DNA of 64,000 nucleotides from NCBI RefSeq assembly GCF_009932555.1, contig NZ_BLJO01000002.1, forward strand, positions 130,576 through 194,575, written 5' to 3'. Under the pieces are notes generated by a model, which did not search any database, was not told the DNA's origin, and was given only the letters and a program-made list of their open reading frames with translations. The translations under genes and the position numbers were made by a program. The stretch's first letter is position 1, and each line of letters begins with the position of its first letter. Shown piece by piece: positions 17,428 to 26,535 of this stretch. The DNA comes from Steroidobacter agaridevorans (lineage in GTDB: Bacteria > Pseudomonadota > Gammaproteobacteria > Steroidobacterales > Steroidobacteraceae).

Positions 17428-19005
17428 TTGAGTTTTATATCCTCACTTCGCGCGCTGCTGCCGGTCCTTGCCGCAGCGATGATTCTTCCAACGGCTGCAG
17501 CCGCAGCGACCGTGAAGCGCAAGCCCAATATCATCGTCATCTACGCCGACGATCTGGGCTATGGCGATCTCAGCAGCTATGGCGCGACGACGATCCGGAC
17601 ACCCAACATCGATCGGCTGGCCGAGAGCGGAACCCGTTTCGTCAACGCTCACGCGCCCTCTGCGACGTGCACGCCCTCGCGCTATGCGATGCTGACGGGC
17701 GATTACGCGTGGCGTGCATCGGGGACGCAGATATTGCCTGGCGACGCTCCCGCGCTCATCCGGCCCGGTCAGTTCACGCTGCCGCTCATGTTGAAGAATG
17801 CAGGCTATGCGACTGGCGTCGTCGGCAAATGGCACTTGGGTCTTGGCGATGGCAAGGTCGACTGGAATCGCGAGATCGCGCCGGGGCCGCTCGAAATCGG
17901 TTTCGACTACGGCTTCTTCATGCCGGCGACGCTCGACCGTGTTCCCACCGTGCTGATCGAGAACCGCCGCGTGGTGAACCTCGATCCTGCCGATCCGATC
18001 CGAGTCGATTATCGCAGCAAGGTCGGATCCGAGCCGACCGGTGCGGAACATCCGGAGCTGCTGAAATTCGGTGCGGACCCCGAACATTCGAACACGATCG
18101 TCAACGGGATCAGCCGTATCGGTTATATGACCGGCGGCAAGGCCGCACGCTGGAGCGATGAGGGACTCACTGATCAGCTGCTGAGCAAGGCGATCGACTT
18201 TGTGACGGCACGCAAGGACCAGCCTTTCTTCCTCTATTTCGCGGTGAACGAGCCGCACGTTCCGCGCGCACCGCATCCGCGCTTCGTCGGATCATCGGGC
18301 ATGGGCCCTCGCGGCGATGCCATCGTTCAGTTCGATTGGACCGTCGGCGCGTTCATGCAGAAGCTCGGGCAGTTGGGTATCGCCGATGACACGCTGATCA
18401 TCCTCAGCAGCGACAACGGCCCCATCCTGTTCGATGGCTATGACGACCAAGCCGTCGAGCGGGCGGGCAACCATAAACCCTCAGGCCCGTATCGAAGCGG
18501 CAAGTACAGTATCTATGAAGGCGGCACGCGCGTGCCGATGATCGTCAGCTGGCCGGGGCATGTACGCGAGCGTCATGTTTCCACGGCGCTCATCGATCAC
18601 GTCGATTTCGTCGCCTCACTCGCTGCTCTGGTCGGGCAGAAACTGCCGCGCGATGCCGCGGTAGACAGCTTCGACATGCTGGCGCCGCTGATGGGCCAGA
18701 GCGAGCGCGGCCGCGAGTTCGTTGTCGAGGACACCAAGCTGATGGTGACCACCGGCACGACAGTCGCGAGCAGCGGCGCGCGAATCCTGGCGCTTCGCTC
18801 GGGCGATTGGAAACTGATTCGCGGCAGCGTCGAGCCGCATGAGTTCCACGGCAACGAAATCGGAACGCTGCCTCACCACCAGCTCTACAATCTCGCGCGC
18901 GATCCCGGCGAGCGGGAGAATCTGGCGCAGAAGATGCCCGATCTCACCGCCAGGCTCGCGGCCATGCTCGACAAGCTGGAACGGGACGGGCGCAGCGCTC
19001 CGTGA
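17428..19005 (+). CDS. Type I sulfatase, secreted
   Basis: A 525-residue formylglycine sulfatase. The TTG start at 17428 is set by an AGAGGAGAGG ribosome site and by the signal peptide that follows (SFISSLRALLPVLAAAMILPTAAAA). No ATG fits. The activation motif is CTPSR with Cys81; Asp41-Asp42 in IYADDLGYGD and the LSSDNGP segment are metal ligands. It is distinct from the divergent sulfatase (CSPTR, longer C-terminus), so the pair probably acts on different sulfate positions of one polymer. Transcription likely starts in the shared 281-base divergent region with the palindromes. Periplasmic location is inferred from the leader. Confidence 0.92.
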   Translation: MSFISSLRALLPVLAAAMILPTAAAAATVKRKPNIIVIYADDLGYGDLSSYGATTIRTPNIDRLAESGTRFVNAHAPSATCTPSRYAMLTGDYAWRASGTQILPGDAPALIRPGQFTLPLMLKNAGYATGVVGKWHLGLGDGKVDWNREIAPGPLEIGFDYGFFMPATLDRVPTVLIENRRVVNLDPADPIRVDYRSKVGSEPTGAEHPELLKFGADPEHSNTIVNGISRIGYMTGGKAARWSDEGLTDQLLSKAIDFVTARKDQPFFLYFAVNEPHVPRAPHPRFVGSSGMGPRGDAIVQFDWTVGAFMQKLGQLGIADDTLIILSSDNGPILFDGYDDQAVERAGNHKPSGPYRSGKYSIYEGGTRVPMIVSWPGHVRERHVSTALIDHVDFVASLAALVGQKLPRDAAVDSFDMLAPLMGQSERGREFVVEDTKLMVTTGTTVASSGARILALRSGDWKLIRGSVEPHEFHGNEIGTLPHHQLYNLARDPGERENLAQKMPDLTARLAAMLDKLERDGRSAP

Positions 19006-19098
19006 GGCGATCCGGCTCGCTCGATTAGAGAAAGTGAAAGTAATCGGGAGAATAATTCCAATTGTCCGCAGCGCCACGGACGCTGTACAAAAGATTCC

Positions 19099-19620
19099 GT
19101 GCTGCCAGATCATCCCATCGAGACCTGCTGCTCGCATCGAGGCGAGCGGTTCCAGTTTGAGTTCGCTCAGAAGGCGCTGCCGCTGCTGCCCAACGATTCG
19201 GCCGCTTCATACGTGCCGGATGCACGCGGTTTGATGATCGCGGCTGAGACCGAGATGGCGTTGGAGCGGCCCGTGCGGCGGCTCACGGACTTGTACGGCG
19301 AGATGGTGCGCATTGGCCCGCCCACGGTTCGCTATCGTCTCGGAGATCGCATCGAGCAACCCATCATGGGGTTGCGCGTGTTGTGCCCGCCGACGTGCTT
19401 TGAGCGCATCCGGGAGGATCTCAGGCTGCGCCGTGCGGCGATCATGGATGCCGAAGTGAACCGTAGATTCGGCATCGTGCGTGCGAGCGCGCCGCTTGCC
19501 GTTCTGCTCGGCTATCCGGACCGCTTCGCGGAGATGACCGGCGGCAAAGGCCGATTGGTGATGTGGCTGAGCCACTACGAGCAACTCGACGATCCGCCGC
19601 CGGCGGGCATCGCCGCCTGA
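19099..19620 (+). CDS. Stand-alone EF-G domain V-like protein
   Basis: A 173-residue frame whose C-terminal half matches the last domain of elongation factor G. EQPIMGLRVLCPP corresponds to the EPIM beta strand, then come a helix RIREDLRLRRAAIMD, a strand RFGIVRASAPLAVLLGYP, and the terminal GGKGRLVMWLSHYEQL. No GTPase domain, P-loop or switch region is present anywhere nearby. The start is uncertain: the GTG at 19099 has no ribosome site, and ATG codons at 19231 or 19255 would leave little more than the EF-G part. It may be a remnant of an EF-G-like gene or a small ribosome-associated protein. It follows the sulfatase by 93 bases with no evident promoter. Confidence 0.65.
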   Translation: MLPDHPIETCCSHRGERFQFEFAQKALPLLPNDSAASYVPDARGLMIAAETEMALERPVRRLTDLYGEMVRIGPPTVRYRLGDRIEQPIMGLRVLCPPTCFERIREDLRLRRAAIMDAEVNRRFGIVRASAPLAVLLGYPDRFAEMTGGKGRLVMWLSHYEQLDDPPPAGIAA

Positions 19621-19670
19621 TCGGCGCAAGGTCATCGATAATTGCGATTGCAGAGGCGAATATTCTTCGC

Positions 19671-19698
19671 TTGTCAGGCGCCCCCATGAATCTATCCT
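19671..19698 (+). promoter_or_regulatory. Possible promoter of the superoxide dismutase gene
   Basis: TTGTCA (19671-19676) and TATCCT (19693-19698) are separated by 16 bases, 31 bases ahead of the start codon. Spacing and sequence are acceptable but not strong for a sigma70-type promoter. Confidence 0.35.
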
Positions 19699-19728
19699 AG
19701 CTTGAGTCGCCTTTCAGCTGGGTAGTTC

Positions 19729-20415
19729 ATGAACGTCATCGTGCCTTCGTTGCCGTATCCCATGGATGGGCTCGAACCGCATATTTCCCGCCGCACGCTG
19801 GCCGCGCACTACGGCAGTCATCACGTCGCCTGCGTGGAGCGCACACGCGCGCTCATCGATCGCACCCCGCTCGAGACCGCATCGATCGAAACGATCGTGC
19901 AGGCGAGTCATGAAATGGCCAAGCCCATCCTCTTCAACGCCGTCTCGGAGGCCTGGAATCATTCCTTCTATTGGTCGTGCATGGCTGCGGCCGGCGGCGG
20001 AGAGGCGACCGGGCCGATCGCGGAGTTGATCGCGGCAAGCTTCGGCAGCCAGAGCGCGTTTCGAGAGCAGTTCATCGGGATGGCGGCGGCACATGTGGGC
20101 AGTGGTTGGATCTGGCTCGTGCTCGAAGGCGAGGGCTTGAGAATCGTGGCGACGCCCAATGTGAACACCTGGCTCGTGGCCGCGAGCACGCCACTGTTGG
20201 CCGTCGATGTTTGGGAGCACGCGTACTATCTCGATTACCGACACCGTCGTGCGGATTACGTGAATGCATTCATCACGCATCTGGTGAACTGGACATTCGC
20301 GAACGACAACCTGGCGGCTGCGCGCGAGCGCAGAGCAGGGCGGCGCACCCGCTGGAACACGGCTGCCTGCGCCGCAGCCTCTAATATTCCCATTCGAGCT
20401 GGCGGAACGCGCTAA
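19729..20415 (+). CDS. Fe/Mn-family superoxide dismutase
   Basis: A 228-residue cytoplasmic enzyme that dismutates superoxide. All four metal ligands are present: His27 (in LAAHYGSHH), His77 (WNHSFYW), and Asp159 with His163 (DVWEHAYYLDY). The second-sphere position held by Gln69 in E. coli SodB is Glu73 here (SEAWNH), and the alternative Gln of Mn enzymes is also absent (the loop reads TPNVNTW, a few residues longer than usual). Metal preference therefore cannot be read off. The last 30 residues are basic and beyond the family's usual end. Its stop overlaps the stop of the convergent LysR gene. Confidence 0.9.
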   Translation: MNVIVPSLPYPMDGLEPHISRRTLAAHYGSHHVACVERTRALIDRTPLETASIETIVQASHEMAKPILFNAVSEAWNHSFYWSCMAAAGGGEATGPIAELIAASFGSQSAFREQFIGMAAAHVGSGWIWLVLEGEGLRIVATPNVNTWLVAASTPLLAVDVWEHAYYLDYRHRRADYVNAFITHLVNWTFANDNLAAARERRAGRRTRWNTAACAAASNIPIRAGGTR

Positions 20416-21272
20416 TGGCGAGCGAGATCCGCCTCGCGCGCGGCTCGACGGATTGTCGCCAGCGCAAGCTCGAGAGCGGTGGATTCGATCTTGTTCGAAA
20501 AGCACAGATACGCCTGGATTCGAAACTCTGGCGTGTGCTCGACTCGATGTAGCGCGCCCCGAGCTTCCGACTCACGAATCAAGCGGATCGGAAAGTAGCC
20601 GGTGCCGCCGGCCGCAAGCAGGTGCTGCAATCCGAGCCAGCCCACGTTCGCTGCGAGGCGAGCGCCCGAGAAATTGGGGAAGGCGAGGCTGTGATGACCG
20701 AAGAACTCGGCGCCCCAGTCCACGTAGATATAGTCCGATTCGGGCACGCTCGCAGCGTTGCGGCGGGTGGACACCATGACGAGCTGCTCCTCGAGCAGCA
20801 GTTCGACCTTCAATCCCGGACGCGCCTGCGGCGTGTACATCACTGCGGCGTCGATGCGGCCCTCGATCATTCCCTGCATCAGATCTTCCTCGAAGCCGAC
20901 GATCGCGCGAACCGCCACGTCCGGCGCGGCCGCCGCGAATGAGGGGATCCAGCGCAGCAGCAGATCTTCCCACAGGCCGATGCGTCCGCCGATGTTGATC
21001 GTCGCGCGAAAGCCGCTCACCACGCCGATTTCCTGGCGGGCCTGCTCGACGATTCGGGTAAGCGAGGCGGCGTGCCGCTGGAACTGTTGGCCAGCGGGCG
21101 TGAGCGTCGTGCCGGATTTATTGCGCGTGAAGAGCTCCGCGCCCAGCAGCTCTTCCAGGCGTTGAATGCGGGCGCTGACGGTGGATTGCGTGATGTGCAG
21201 TTTCTGAGCGGCGTCGACGAAACTGCCCGCTGCAACGACGACCAGGAAAGTACGGGCAAGCTCGGTATCCAT
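20412..21272 (-). CDS. LysR-family transcriptional regulator
   Basis: A 286-residue regulator. The N-terminal winged helix-turn-helix (residues 1-60) reads FLVVVAAGSFVDAAQKLHITQSTVSARIQRLEELLGAELFTR, close to the family consensus. A linker helix and a periplasmic-binding-like co-inducer domain (about 90-286) follow. The co-inducer is unknown. It is convergent with the superoxide dismutase gene, and the ends overlap by four bases. The small membrane-protein gene lies 48 bases upstream on the same strand and may be co-transcribed. An oxidative-stress role is possible from context only. Confidence 0.9.
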   Translation of the reverse strand: MDTELARTFLVVVAAGSFVDAAQKLHITQSTVSARIQRLEELLGAELFTRNKSGTTLTPAGQQFQRHAASLTRIVEQARQEIGVVSGFRATINIGGRIGLWEDLLLRWIPSFAAAAPDVAVRAIVGFEEDLMQGMIEGRIDAAVMYTPQARPGLKVELLLEEQLVMVSTRRNAASVPESDYIYVDWGAEFFGHHSLAFPNFSGARLAANVGWLGLQHLLAAGGTGYFPIRLIRESEARGALHRVEHTPEFRIQAYLCFSNKIESTALELALATIRRAAREADLARH

Positions 21273-21320
21273 CGCGAGCGAATGTCGCTGGATACCGCAG
21301 GCTTGTCAATTGACCTGCCT

Positions 21321-21548
21321 TCAGTCGAACGACATCGCGGCCAGCAGAAAAACAAACAATAGCGCCGCCGCCGCTGTGATCATCCACAGCGGATCGACCC
21401 GCTGAGCATGTTTGGGTGGAGTAGGTCGATCCTCCGCGGCGGGTGGAGATGACTGCACACGAGGGCGTGCAGCGGTTGCGGGCCGCGCGGAGGATCGGGG
21501 GATCGAGTCGTCGAGTTCGGCAGGATGGCGTTGCACCTGTGCATTCAT
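21321..21548 (-). CDS. Small tail-anchored membrane protein
   Basis: A 75-residue protein starting at the ATG at 21548, seven bases after GGAG. The N-terminal two thirds are Pro/Ala/Arg-rich and look disordered. The last 25 residues form one transmembrane segment (PLWMITAAAALLFVFLLAAM) with only SFD behind it, a tail-anchor layout. No family was recognised. It precedes the LysR gene on the same strand. Confidence 0.55.
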   Translation of the reverse strand: MNAQVQRHPAELDDSIPRSSARPATAARPRVQSSPPAAEDRPTPPKHAQRVDPLWMITAAAALLFVFLLAAMSFD

Positions 21549-21702
21549 GTCGGTTCTCCAGCCGCTCATCGAGCATCAGCCGGGGGACCGAGTCGAGAAG
21601 CGCTGTCTCACACGCTAGAGCGCGCGTGGCTCATGCACAAGCGATGAATTTTCGTGGCTGCAATCGAAATGTTCGATAGGTGCGACGCCGCTTCCGCGGC
21701 CT

Positions 21703-22131
21703 TCATTTCCCCTGCAACGTCTCCGCGTCCGGCACGAAGAAACGCCCCTGCAGTTGCAACAGCTCGTGACGATGCAGATCGGCGAGGCGCGCGAGCTTCT
21801 GCTCTCCTTTCGCCGTCAGGTAGATGTGAACCAGGCGACGGTCATCCTCACTGACTTTACGCTTGACGAGCCCCGCAGCTTCGGATCGGGTCACCAGCGC
21901 GACGACGCCGTGATGCTTGGCCTGCAGGCGCTCGGCGAGCTCGGTCACGGAGGCATGCTCCCGCCCGGGAAAGCCTTTGACGTGCAAGAGCAACTGATAC
22001 TGCAGCGGGGTGATCCCGTGCCGACGGGTCATCTCCTCGCTGTGCCGCAGGTACAGACGCAGCTGATAGCGAAAGGTCGCGAGCGCCTCGTACTGGCGCT
22101 TGCCGATGGGACCGCCGCTATTGGTTGCCAT
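21703..22131 (-). CDS. MarR-family transcriptional regulator
   Basis: A 142-residue winged-helix regulator. Helices flank a recognition helix in SVTELAERLQAKHHGVVALVTRSEAAGLV, and the wing has the family signature SEDDRRLVHIYLTAKG. There are no Cys residues, so a thiol-oxidation switch of the OhrR type is excluded. It is divergent from the 1-Cys peroxiredoxin gene across 192 bases and probably controls that gene or the cysJI operon behind it. No convincing operator palindrome was found in the gap. Confidence 0.9.
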   Translation of the reverse strand: MATNSGGPIGKRQYEALATFRYQLRLYLRHSEEMTRRHGITPLQYQLLLHVKGFPGREHASVTELAERLQAKHHGVVALVTRSEAAGLVKRKVSEDDRRLVHIYLTAKGEQKLARLADLHRHELLQLQGRFFVPDAETLQGK

Positions 22132-22323
22132 GCCGTGCTCTCGTAGTCGAAATCAGCGGCAAAGGTAGCAGTGTCCGCCGCCGCGCTCCAGCGGCAGGCC
22201 CCGGTCGGCGCTCATGCTCAATCCGAATGGTCTCAAAACCAATCGATAGAAATGTATCACGTTGTGAGGGGTTATGCTGTCGGCGCACTTGGCGTGGGCG
22301 GCAGCCCGTATGGGAGGACATCA

Positions 22324-22956
22324 ATGGCTTTGCAGATTGGCGACATCGCTCCGGACTTCGAGGCCCACACGACCGTGGGGCGCATCCGCTTCCACGAATG
22401 GATCGGGCCGCGCTGGAGCGTGCTGTTTTCGCATCCGAAGGATTTCACGCCGGTGTGCACCACCGAGCTCGGCTATACCGAGCGGCTGCGGCCGGAGTTC
22501 GAGAAGCGCGGCGTCCGGGTAATCGGCCTGTCGGTAGATTCGATCGGCGATCACGAGCGCTGGGCGGATGACATCCAGGCGACCCAGGGTGCGCGACCGA
22601 TGTTCCCGATCATCGGGGATGCCGACCGCACAGTCGCCAATCTGTATGGCATGTTGCATCCGAAGGCGGACACCACCTTCACGGTGCGCTCGGTGTTCAT
22701 CATCGATCCGGCGAAGAAAGTGCGCGCCATGATCACGTATCCGGCCAGCACCGGCCGCAACTTCGATGAGATCCTGCGTGTCATCGATTCGCTGCAGCTG
22801 ACGGACAAGCACAAGGTGGCGACCCCGGTGAACTGGCGGCCCGGCGAGAAGGTCATCATCGCGCCCTCGCTCTCGAACGAGGAGGCCCGCAAACTGTTCC
22901 CCGATGGATGGGAGGAGCAGCGTCCGTATCTGCGTGTGACGAAGCAACCTGCCTAG
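22324..22956 (+). CDS. 1-Cys peroxiredoxin (Prx6 group)
   Basis: A 210-residue cytoplasmic thiol peroxidase. The start at ATG 22324 follows GGGAGG; upstream codons are not used. The active site is PKDFTPVCTTE with the peroxidatic Cys, and there is no second Cys in the protein, which defines the 1-Cys mechanism. The extended C-terminal part (after about residue 150, with VATPVNWRPGEKVIIAPS) is typical of the Prx6 group, which form dimers and need an outside reductant. It sits 16 bases before cysJ, so peroxide defence and sulfite reduction may be co-expressed. Confidence 0.95.
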   Translation: MALQIGDIAPDFEAHTTVGRIRFHEWIGPRWSVLFSHPKDFTPVCTTELGYTERLRPEFEKRGVRVIGLSVDSIGDHERWADDIQATQGARPMFPIIGDADRTVANLYGMLHPKADTTFTVRSVFIIDPAKKVRAMITYPASTGRNFDEILRVIDSLQLTDKHKVATPVNWRPGEKVIIAPSLSNEEARKLFPDGWEEQRPYLRVTKQPA

Positions 22957-22972
22957 GACCGCGCAGCCCATC

Positions 22973-24778
22973 ATGAGCGAGTCCGCGATCGCACGGCCGC
23001 CGGCCGAGGCATTTCCATTCGAGCCGTCGCTGGCCGAAGAAGTCCGGCGCCTGGTCGGCCGACTGGATTCGGGCCAGCGCGCCTGGTTGAGCGGCTATCT
23101 GCTCGGATCAATACAGCTGGGCGGCGGTGTCGCGACCGCCGCCGCATCGAACGTCGCACCGACCGCGACGATTCTGTTCGGCTCGCAGAGCGGCAACTGC
23201 GAGGCGCTCGCGAAACGTTTGGATGAGGCGCTCGCCGGTGTGGGCGTGAGCCGGGTCATGCTCGACATGCTCGACTGCCGCAAGGCCGACCTGGAGCAGG
23301 CGCGACACCTGCTCGTGATCGTCAGCACGCATGGCGAAGGCGATCCGCCCGATCGCGCCCGTCCGCTGTACGATCTCTTGCACGGCCGCAAGGCGCCGAA
23401 GCTTGCGAATCTGAAGTACTCGGTGCTCGCGCTCGGTGATTCCAGCTACGAGCGATTCTGTGAGGTCGGCCGCCGCTTCGATGCGCAGCTCGAGAGCCTG
23501 GGCGCGCAGCGCCTGCATGAGCGCATCGAGTGCGATGTGGATTTTCAGGAGAGCGCGAATCGCTGGATCGAGAAGGTCGTCTCATCGCTGGCTGCTGCGC
23601 ACAGCGAAGGCGCGCAACCCGCCGTCCTCGCGCGTCCAAGCGCGACCATCGCAACCGCCTACACGAGGAAGAACCCCTGGCAGGCGCCGGTCCTTGCAAA
23701 CATCCGTCTGACGGCGAGAGCTTCGAGCAAGGACGTTCGTCACATCGAGCTGTCGCTCGAGGGCTCGGGCATTCACTACGAGCCTGGCGACGCGCTCGGC
23801 GTCGTGCCTCGCAATCAGGAGGCGCACGTCGATGCCTTGTTCGAGCGTCTGCCGTTCGATCCCGAGTCCGCGGTCGAGATCGGCGGGGCGAGCCTGTCCC
23901 TGCGAGCAGCGCTGACCGATCAGCTCGATATCGGGCCGCTGAATCGTCGCGTGCTCGAGCGGTATGCGGAGCTGACGGCACATGGGGCCTTGTCGAGCTT
24001 TTTGCAGGCATCCACGGAGCAGCAGCTCGAGACCGCGCTGCGCGGCTATGACCTGCTGGAGCTGGTACGCGAATATCCGCCACAGGGCATCGGGCCTGAG
24101 CAGTTGGTGAAGATTCTTCGGCCGCTCGCGCCCCGTCTGTACTCGATCGCCTCCAGCCCGCACGCAACGCCCGATGAGGTTCATCTCACGGTGCGTATCG
24201 TGACTTACGAATCGCGAGGCCGCGTGCATGGCGGCGTGGTGTCGACGGCGCTCGCGAGTGCCACGGATGCACACGCTCGCATCGCTGTTTATCCGCATCG
24301 CAATCCGGCGTTTCGTTTGCCCTCGGATCCCAGTGCGCCGATCGTGATGATCGGTCCTGGCACCGGCGTCGCGCCGTTTCGCTCGTTCGTCGCCGAGCGC
24401 GAGGCGCTCGGTGCTCGCGGCAAGAGCTGGCTGCTGTTTGGGGACCGGACGTTGCGCAACGATTTTCTCTACCAGACCGAATGGCTGGACTGGCGCAAGC
24501 GCGGCGCCTTGCATCGTCTCGATGTGGCCTTCTCGCGCGATGGCGACGAGAAGCTGTATGTCCAGCATCGGATACGAGAGCACGGTGCGACCTTTTACGA
24601 ATGGTTGCGAGAAGGGGCGTATGTTTATGTTTGCGGCGACGCTCAGCAGATGGCGCCGGACGTGGACGCGGCGATCCGCCAGGTGGTGGCCCGCCATGGC
24701 GGGCTGGGCGAGGAGCAGGTGGAGGAGTTCATGTTGAATCTGCAGCGCGAGCGTCGCTATCAAAGGGATGTTTACTGA
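22973..24778 (+). CDS. cysJ: Sulfite reductase (NADPH) flavoprotein, alpha subunit
   Basis: A 601-residue diflavin reductase that passes electrons from NADPH through FAD and FMN to CysI for sulfite to sulfide. Domains in order: flavodoxin-like FMN domain (about 60-200; GSQSGNCEALAKR, STHGEGDPPD, LGDSSYERF), connecting domain, FAD domain with RLYSIASS, and an NADPH domain with GPGTGVAPFRSF, ending RYQRDVY as in known CysJ. The length matches the family. The stop shares one base with the cysI start (TGATG), so translation is coupled. No strong ribosome site is seen at 22973, consistent with coupling to the peroxiredoxin gene 16 bases before. Confidence 0.95.
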   Translation: MSESAIARPPAEAFPFEPSLAEEVRRLVGRLDSGQRAWLSGYLLGSIQLGGGVATAAASNVAPTATILFGSQSGNCEALAKRLDEALAGVGVSRVMLDMLDCRKADLEQARHLLVIVSTHGEGDPPDRARPLYDLLHGRKAPKLANLKYSVLALGDSSYERFCEVGRRFDAQLESLGAQRLHERIECDVDFQESANRWIEKVVSSLAAAHSEGAQPAVLARPSATIATAYTRKNPWQAPVLANIRLTARASSKDVRHIELSLEGSGIHYEPGDALGVVPRNQEAHVDALFERLPFDPESAVEIGGASLSLRAALTDQLDIGPLNRRVLERYAELTAHGALSSFLQASTEQQLETALRGYDLLELVREYPPQGIGPEQLVKILRPLAPRLYSIASSPHATPDEVHLTVRIVTYESRGRVHGGVVSTALASATDAHARIAVYPHRNPAFRLPSDPSAPIVMIGPGTGVAPFRSFVAEREALGARGKSWLLFGDRTLRNDFLYQTEWLDWRKRGALHRLDVAFSRDGDEKLYVQHRIREHGATFYEWLREGAYVYVCGDAQQMAPDVDAAIRQVVARHGGLGEEQVEEFMLNLQRERRYQRDVY

Positions 24779-26535
24779 TGGACGCGGTGCATAAGAACGA
24801 TCTGTCGACGCCAGTCGAACAATTGCATTCCAACGAGCAGCTCAAGCTGCGCAGTCGATATCTGCGAGGCACGCTCGAGCACAGCCTCGCGGATCCGGTC
24901 AGTGCGAGCATCGCGGCCGACGACGCATTGCTCACCAAGTTCTTCGGCGTCTATCAGCAGGACGATCGGGACCTGCGCGAAGAGCGTCGCGTGTCGCGCC
25001 TCGAACCGCTCTATCAGTTCATGGTCCGCGTGCGCCTGCCCGGTGGCATATGTACGGCCGAACAGTGGCTGGCGCTCGATGCTCAAGCTCGCGCCACCGC
25101 CAATGGCGAGCTGCGTTTGACCACCCGCCAGACGTTTCAATTTCACGGCGTGCTCAAGCACAACCTCTCGCGGCATCTTCAAGGGCTCGTGGCGGCGGGG
25201 CTCGACACGATCGCCGCTTGTGGCGATGACAATCGCAACGTCATCTGCACGGCCAATCCGTTGTTCTCCCAGGCCCATGCGCAGGCGACTCTGACCGCGA
25301 AGAAATTGAGCGAGCGTTTGATGCCGCGTACCGGCGCCTATCGCGAAGTGCTGTTGCAGGAACGTGCGCAGCAGGCGCCGCCCGAGAATGAGGAGCCGCT
25401 CTACGGACCCACCTACCTGCCGCGCAAATTCAAGATTGCGATCGCGGTCCCACCGTGCAACGACGTCGATATCTACGCGCACGATCTCGGATTCGTCGCC
25501 ATCGTCGAGCAGGGCATCATCGTTGGTTACAACGTACTGGTTGGCGGCGGCATGGGCATGACGCACAAGGTGCCCGCGACATTCCCGAGGCTCAGCTCAG
25601 CTGCAGGGTTCTGCGACGCGGCCGACATCGGCGAGGTCGCCGAGCACACGATGTGCATTCAGCGGGACTTCGGCGATCGACTCGATCGCGCGCATGCTCG
25701 CTTCAAGTACACGATCGAAGATCGTGGCGTCGAATGGTTCAAGGAGGAACTGGCGCGTCGTCTCGGCAAGCCGCTCTTACCGGCGCGCGATTTCCAGTTC
25801 GAAAGCAATGGCGATCAGTATGGCTGGCGCCAGGGCGAGGATGGTCGATGGCACGGCACGCTGTTCATTCGCAACGGGCGCATTGCGGACGCACCTGGAG
25901 CGCCGCTCATGAGCACGTTGCGAGAGATCGCCCGGCAAGTGCCGGTGACGTTCGCGCTGACGACCAATCAGAATGTGGCGCTCGCCGGGGTTGCGGAGGC
26001 CGATCGTGCGCGCATCGACGATTTGCTTCGAGCGGGTGGATTGCACGGGATTGCAGATCCAATAGCGTTGGAGCGCAACGCCATGGCATGCGTCGCCTTG
26101 CCGACGTGCGGACTTGCGATGGCCGAAAGCGAGCGCTATCTGCCATCGTTGCTGGGTAAGCTCGATGTCATCGTGAACGAGCTCGGTCTTGCGGCCACGC
26201 CCATCACCATCCGTATGAGCGGCTGCCCCAACGGGTGCTCGAGACCGTTCCTGGCCGCGATCGGTCTCGTCGGCAAAGCGCCCGGAAAATACAATCTCTA
26301 TCTCGGTGGTACGGTGCGAGGCGAGCGATTGAATGCGCTCCATCGCGAGAACATCGGCGAGCAACAGATCCTGGGCACGCTTCGGCCCTTGCTGGCTGCC
26401 TACGCAAGCGAGCGGTTGGCGGGAGAGTGCTTCGGCGATTTTCTGGTCCGCACGGGCGTGGTGCCGTTGATGCTCGACGGGCGGCGATTTCAACTTACGC
26501 AGCCACCCGGCGTAGCCGGGAGCGCCTGGCCATGA
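24778..26535 (+). CDS. cysI: Sulfite reductase (NADPH) hemoprotein, beta subunit
   Basis: A 585-residue enzyme that carries out the six-electron reduction of sulfite at a siroheme-[4Fe-4S] centre. The cluster Cys pairs are in CVALPTCGLA and SGCPNGCSRP. The siroheme-binding TTRQTFQFHGV segment lies near residue 120. The two sulfite/nitrite reductase ferredoxin-like half domains flank the catalytic halves as in E. coli CysI. The start is the ATG overlapping the cysJ stop; an in-frame extension back to 24481 only reads cysJ in another frame. The stop overlaps the start of the DUF488 gene (ATGA). Assimilatory cysteine synthesis is the likely role. Confidence 0.95.
   Translation: MDAVHKNDLSTPVEQLHSNEQLKLRSRYLRGTLEHSLADPVSASIAADDALLTKFFGVYQQDDRDLREERRVSRLEPLYQFMVRVRLPGGICTAEQWLALDAQARATANGELRLTTRQTFQFHGVLKHNLSRHLQGLVAAGLDTIAACGDDNRNVICTANPLFSQAHAQATLTAKKLSERLMPRTGAYREVLLQERAQQAPPENEEPLYGPTYLPRKFKIAIAVPPCNDVDIYAHDLGFVAIVEQGIIVGYNVLVGGGMGMTHKVPATFPRLSSAAGFCDAADIGEVAEHTMCIQRDFGDRLDRAHARFKYTIEDRGVEWFKEELARRLGKPLLPARDFQFESNGDQYGWRQGEDGRWHGTLFIRNGRIADAPGAPLMSTLREIARQVPVTFALTTNQNVALAGVAEADRARIDDLLRAGGLHGIADPIALERNAMACVALPTCGLAMAESERYLPSLLGKLDVIVNELGLAATPITIRMSGCPNGCSRPFLAAIGLVGKAPGKYNLYLGGTVRGERLNALHRENIGEQQILGTLRPLLAAYASERLAGECFGDFLVRTGVVPLMLDGRRFQLTQPPGVAGSAWP

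Noticed and set aside
24481..24777. N-terminal extension of cysI
   Set aside because: It reads cysJ in a wrong frame; the TGATG overlap gives the true start.
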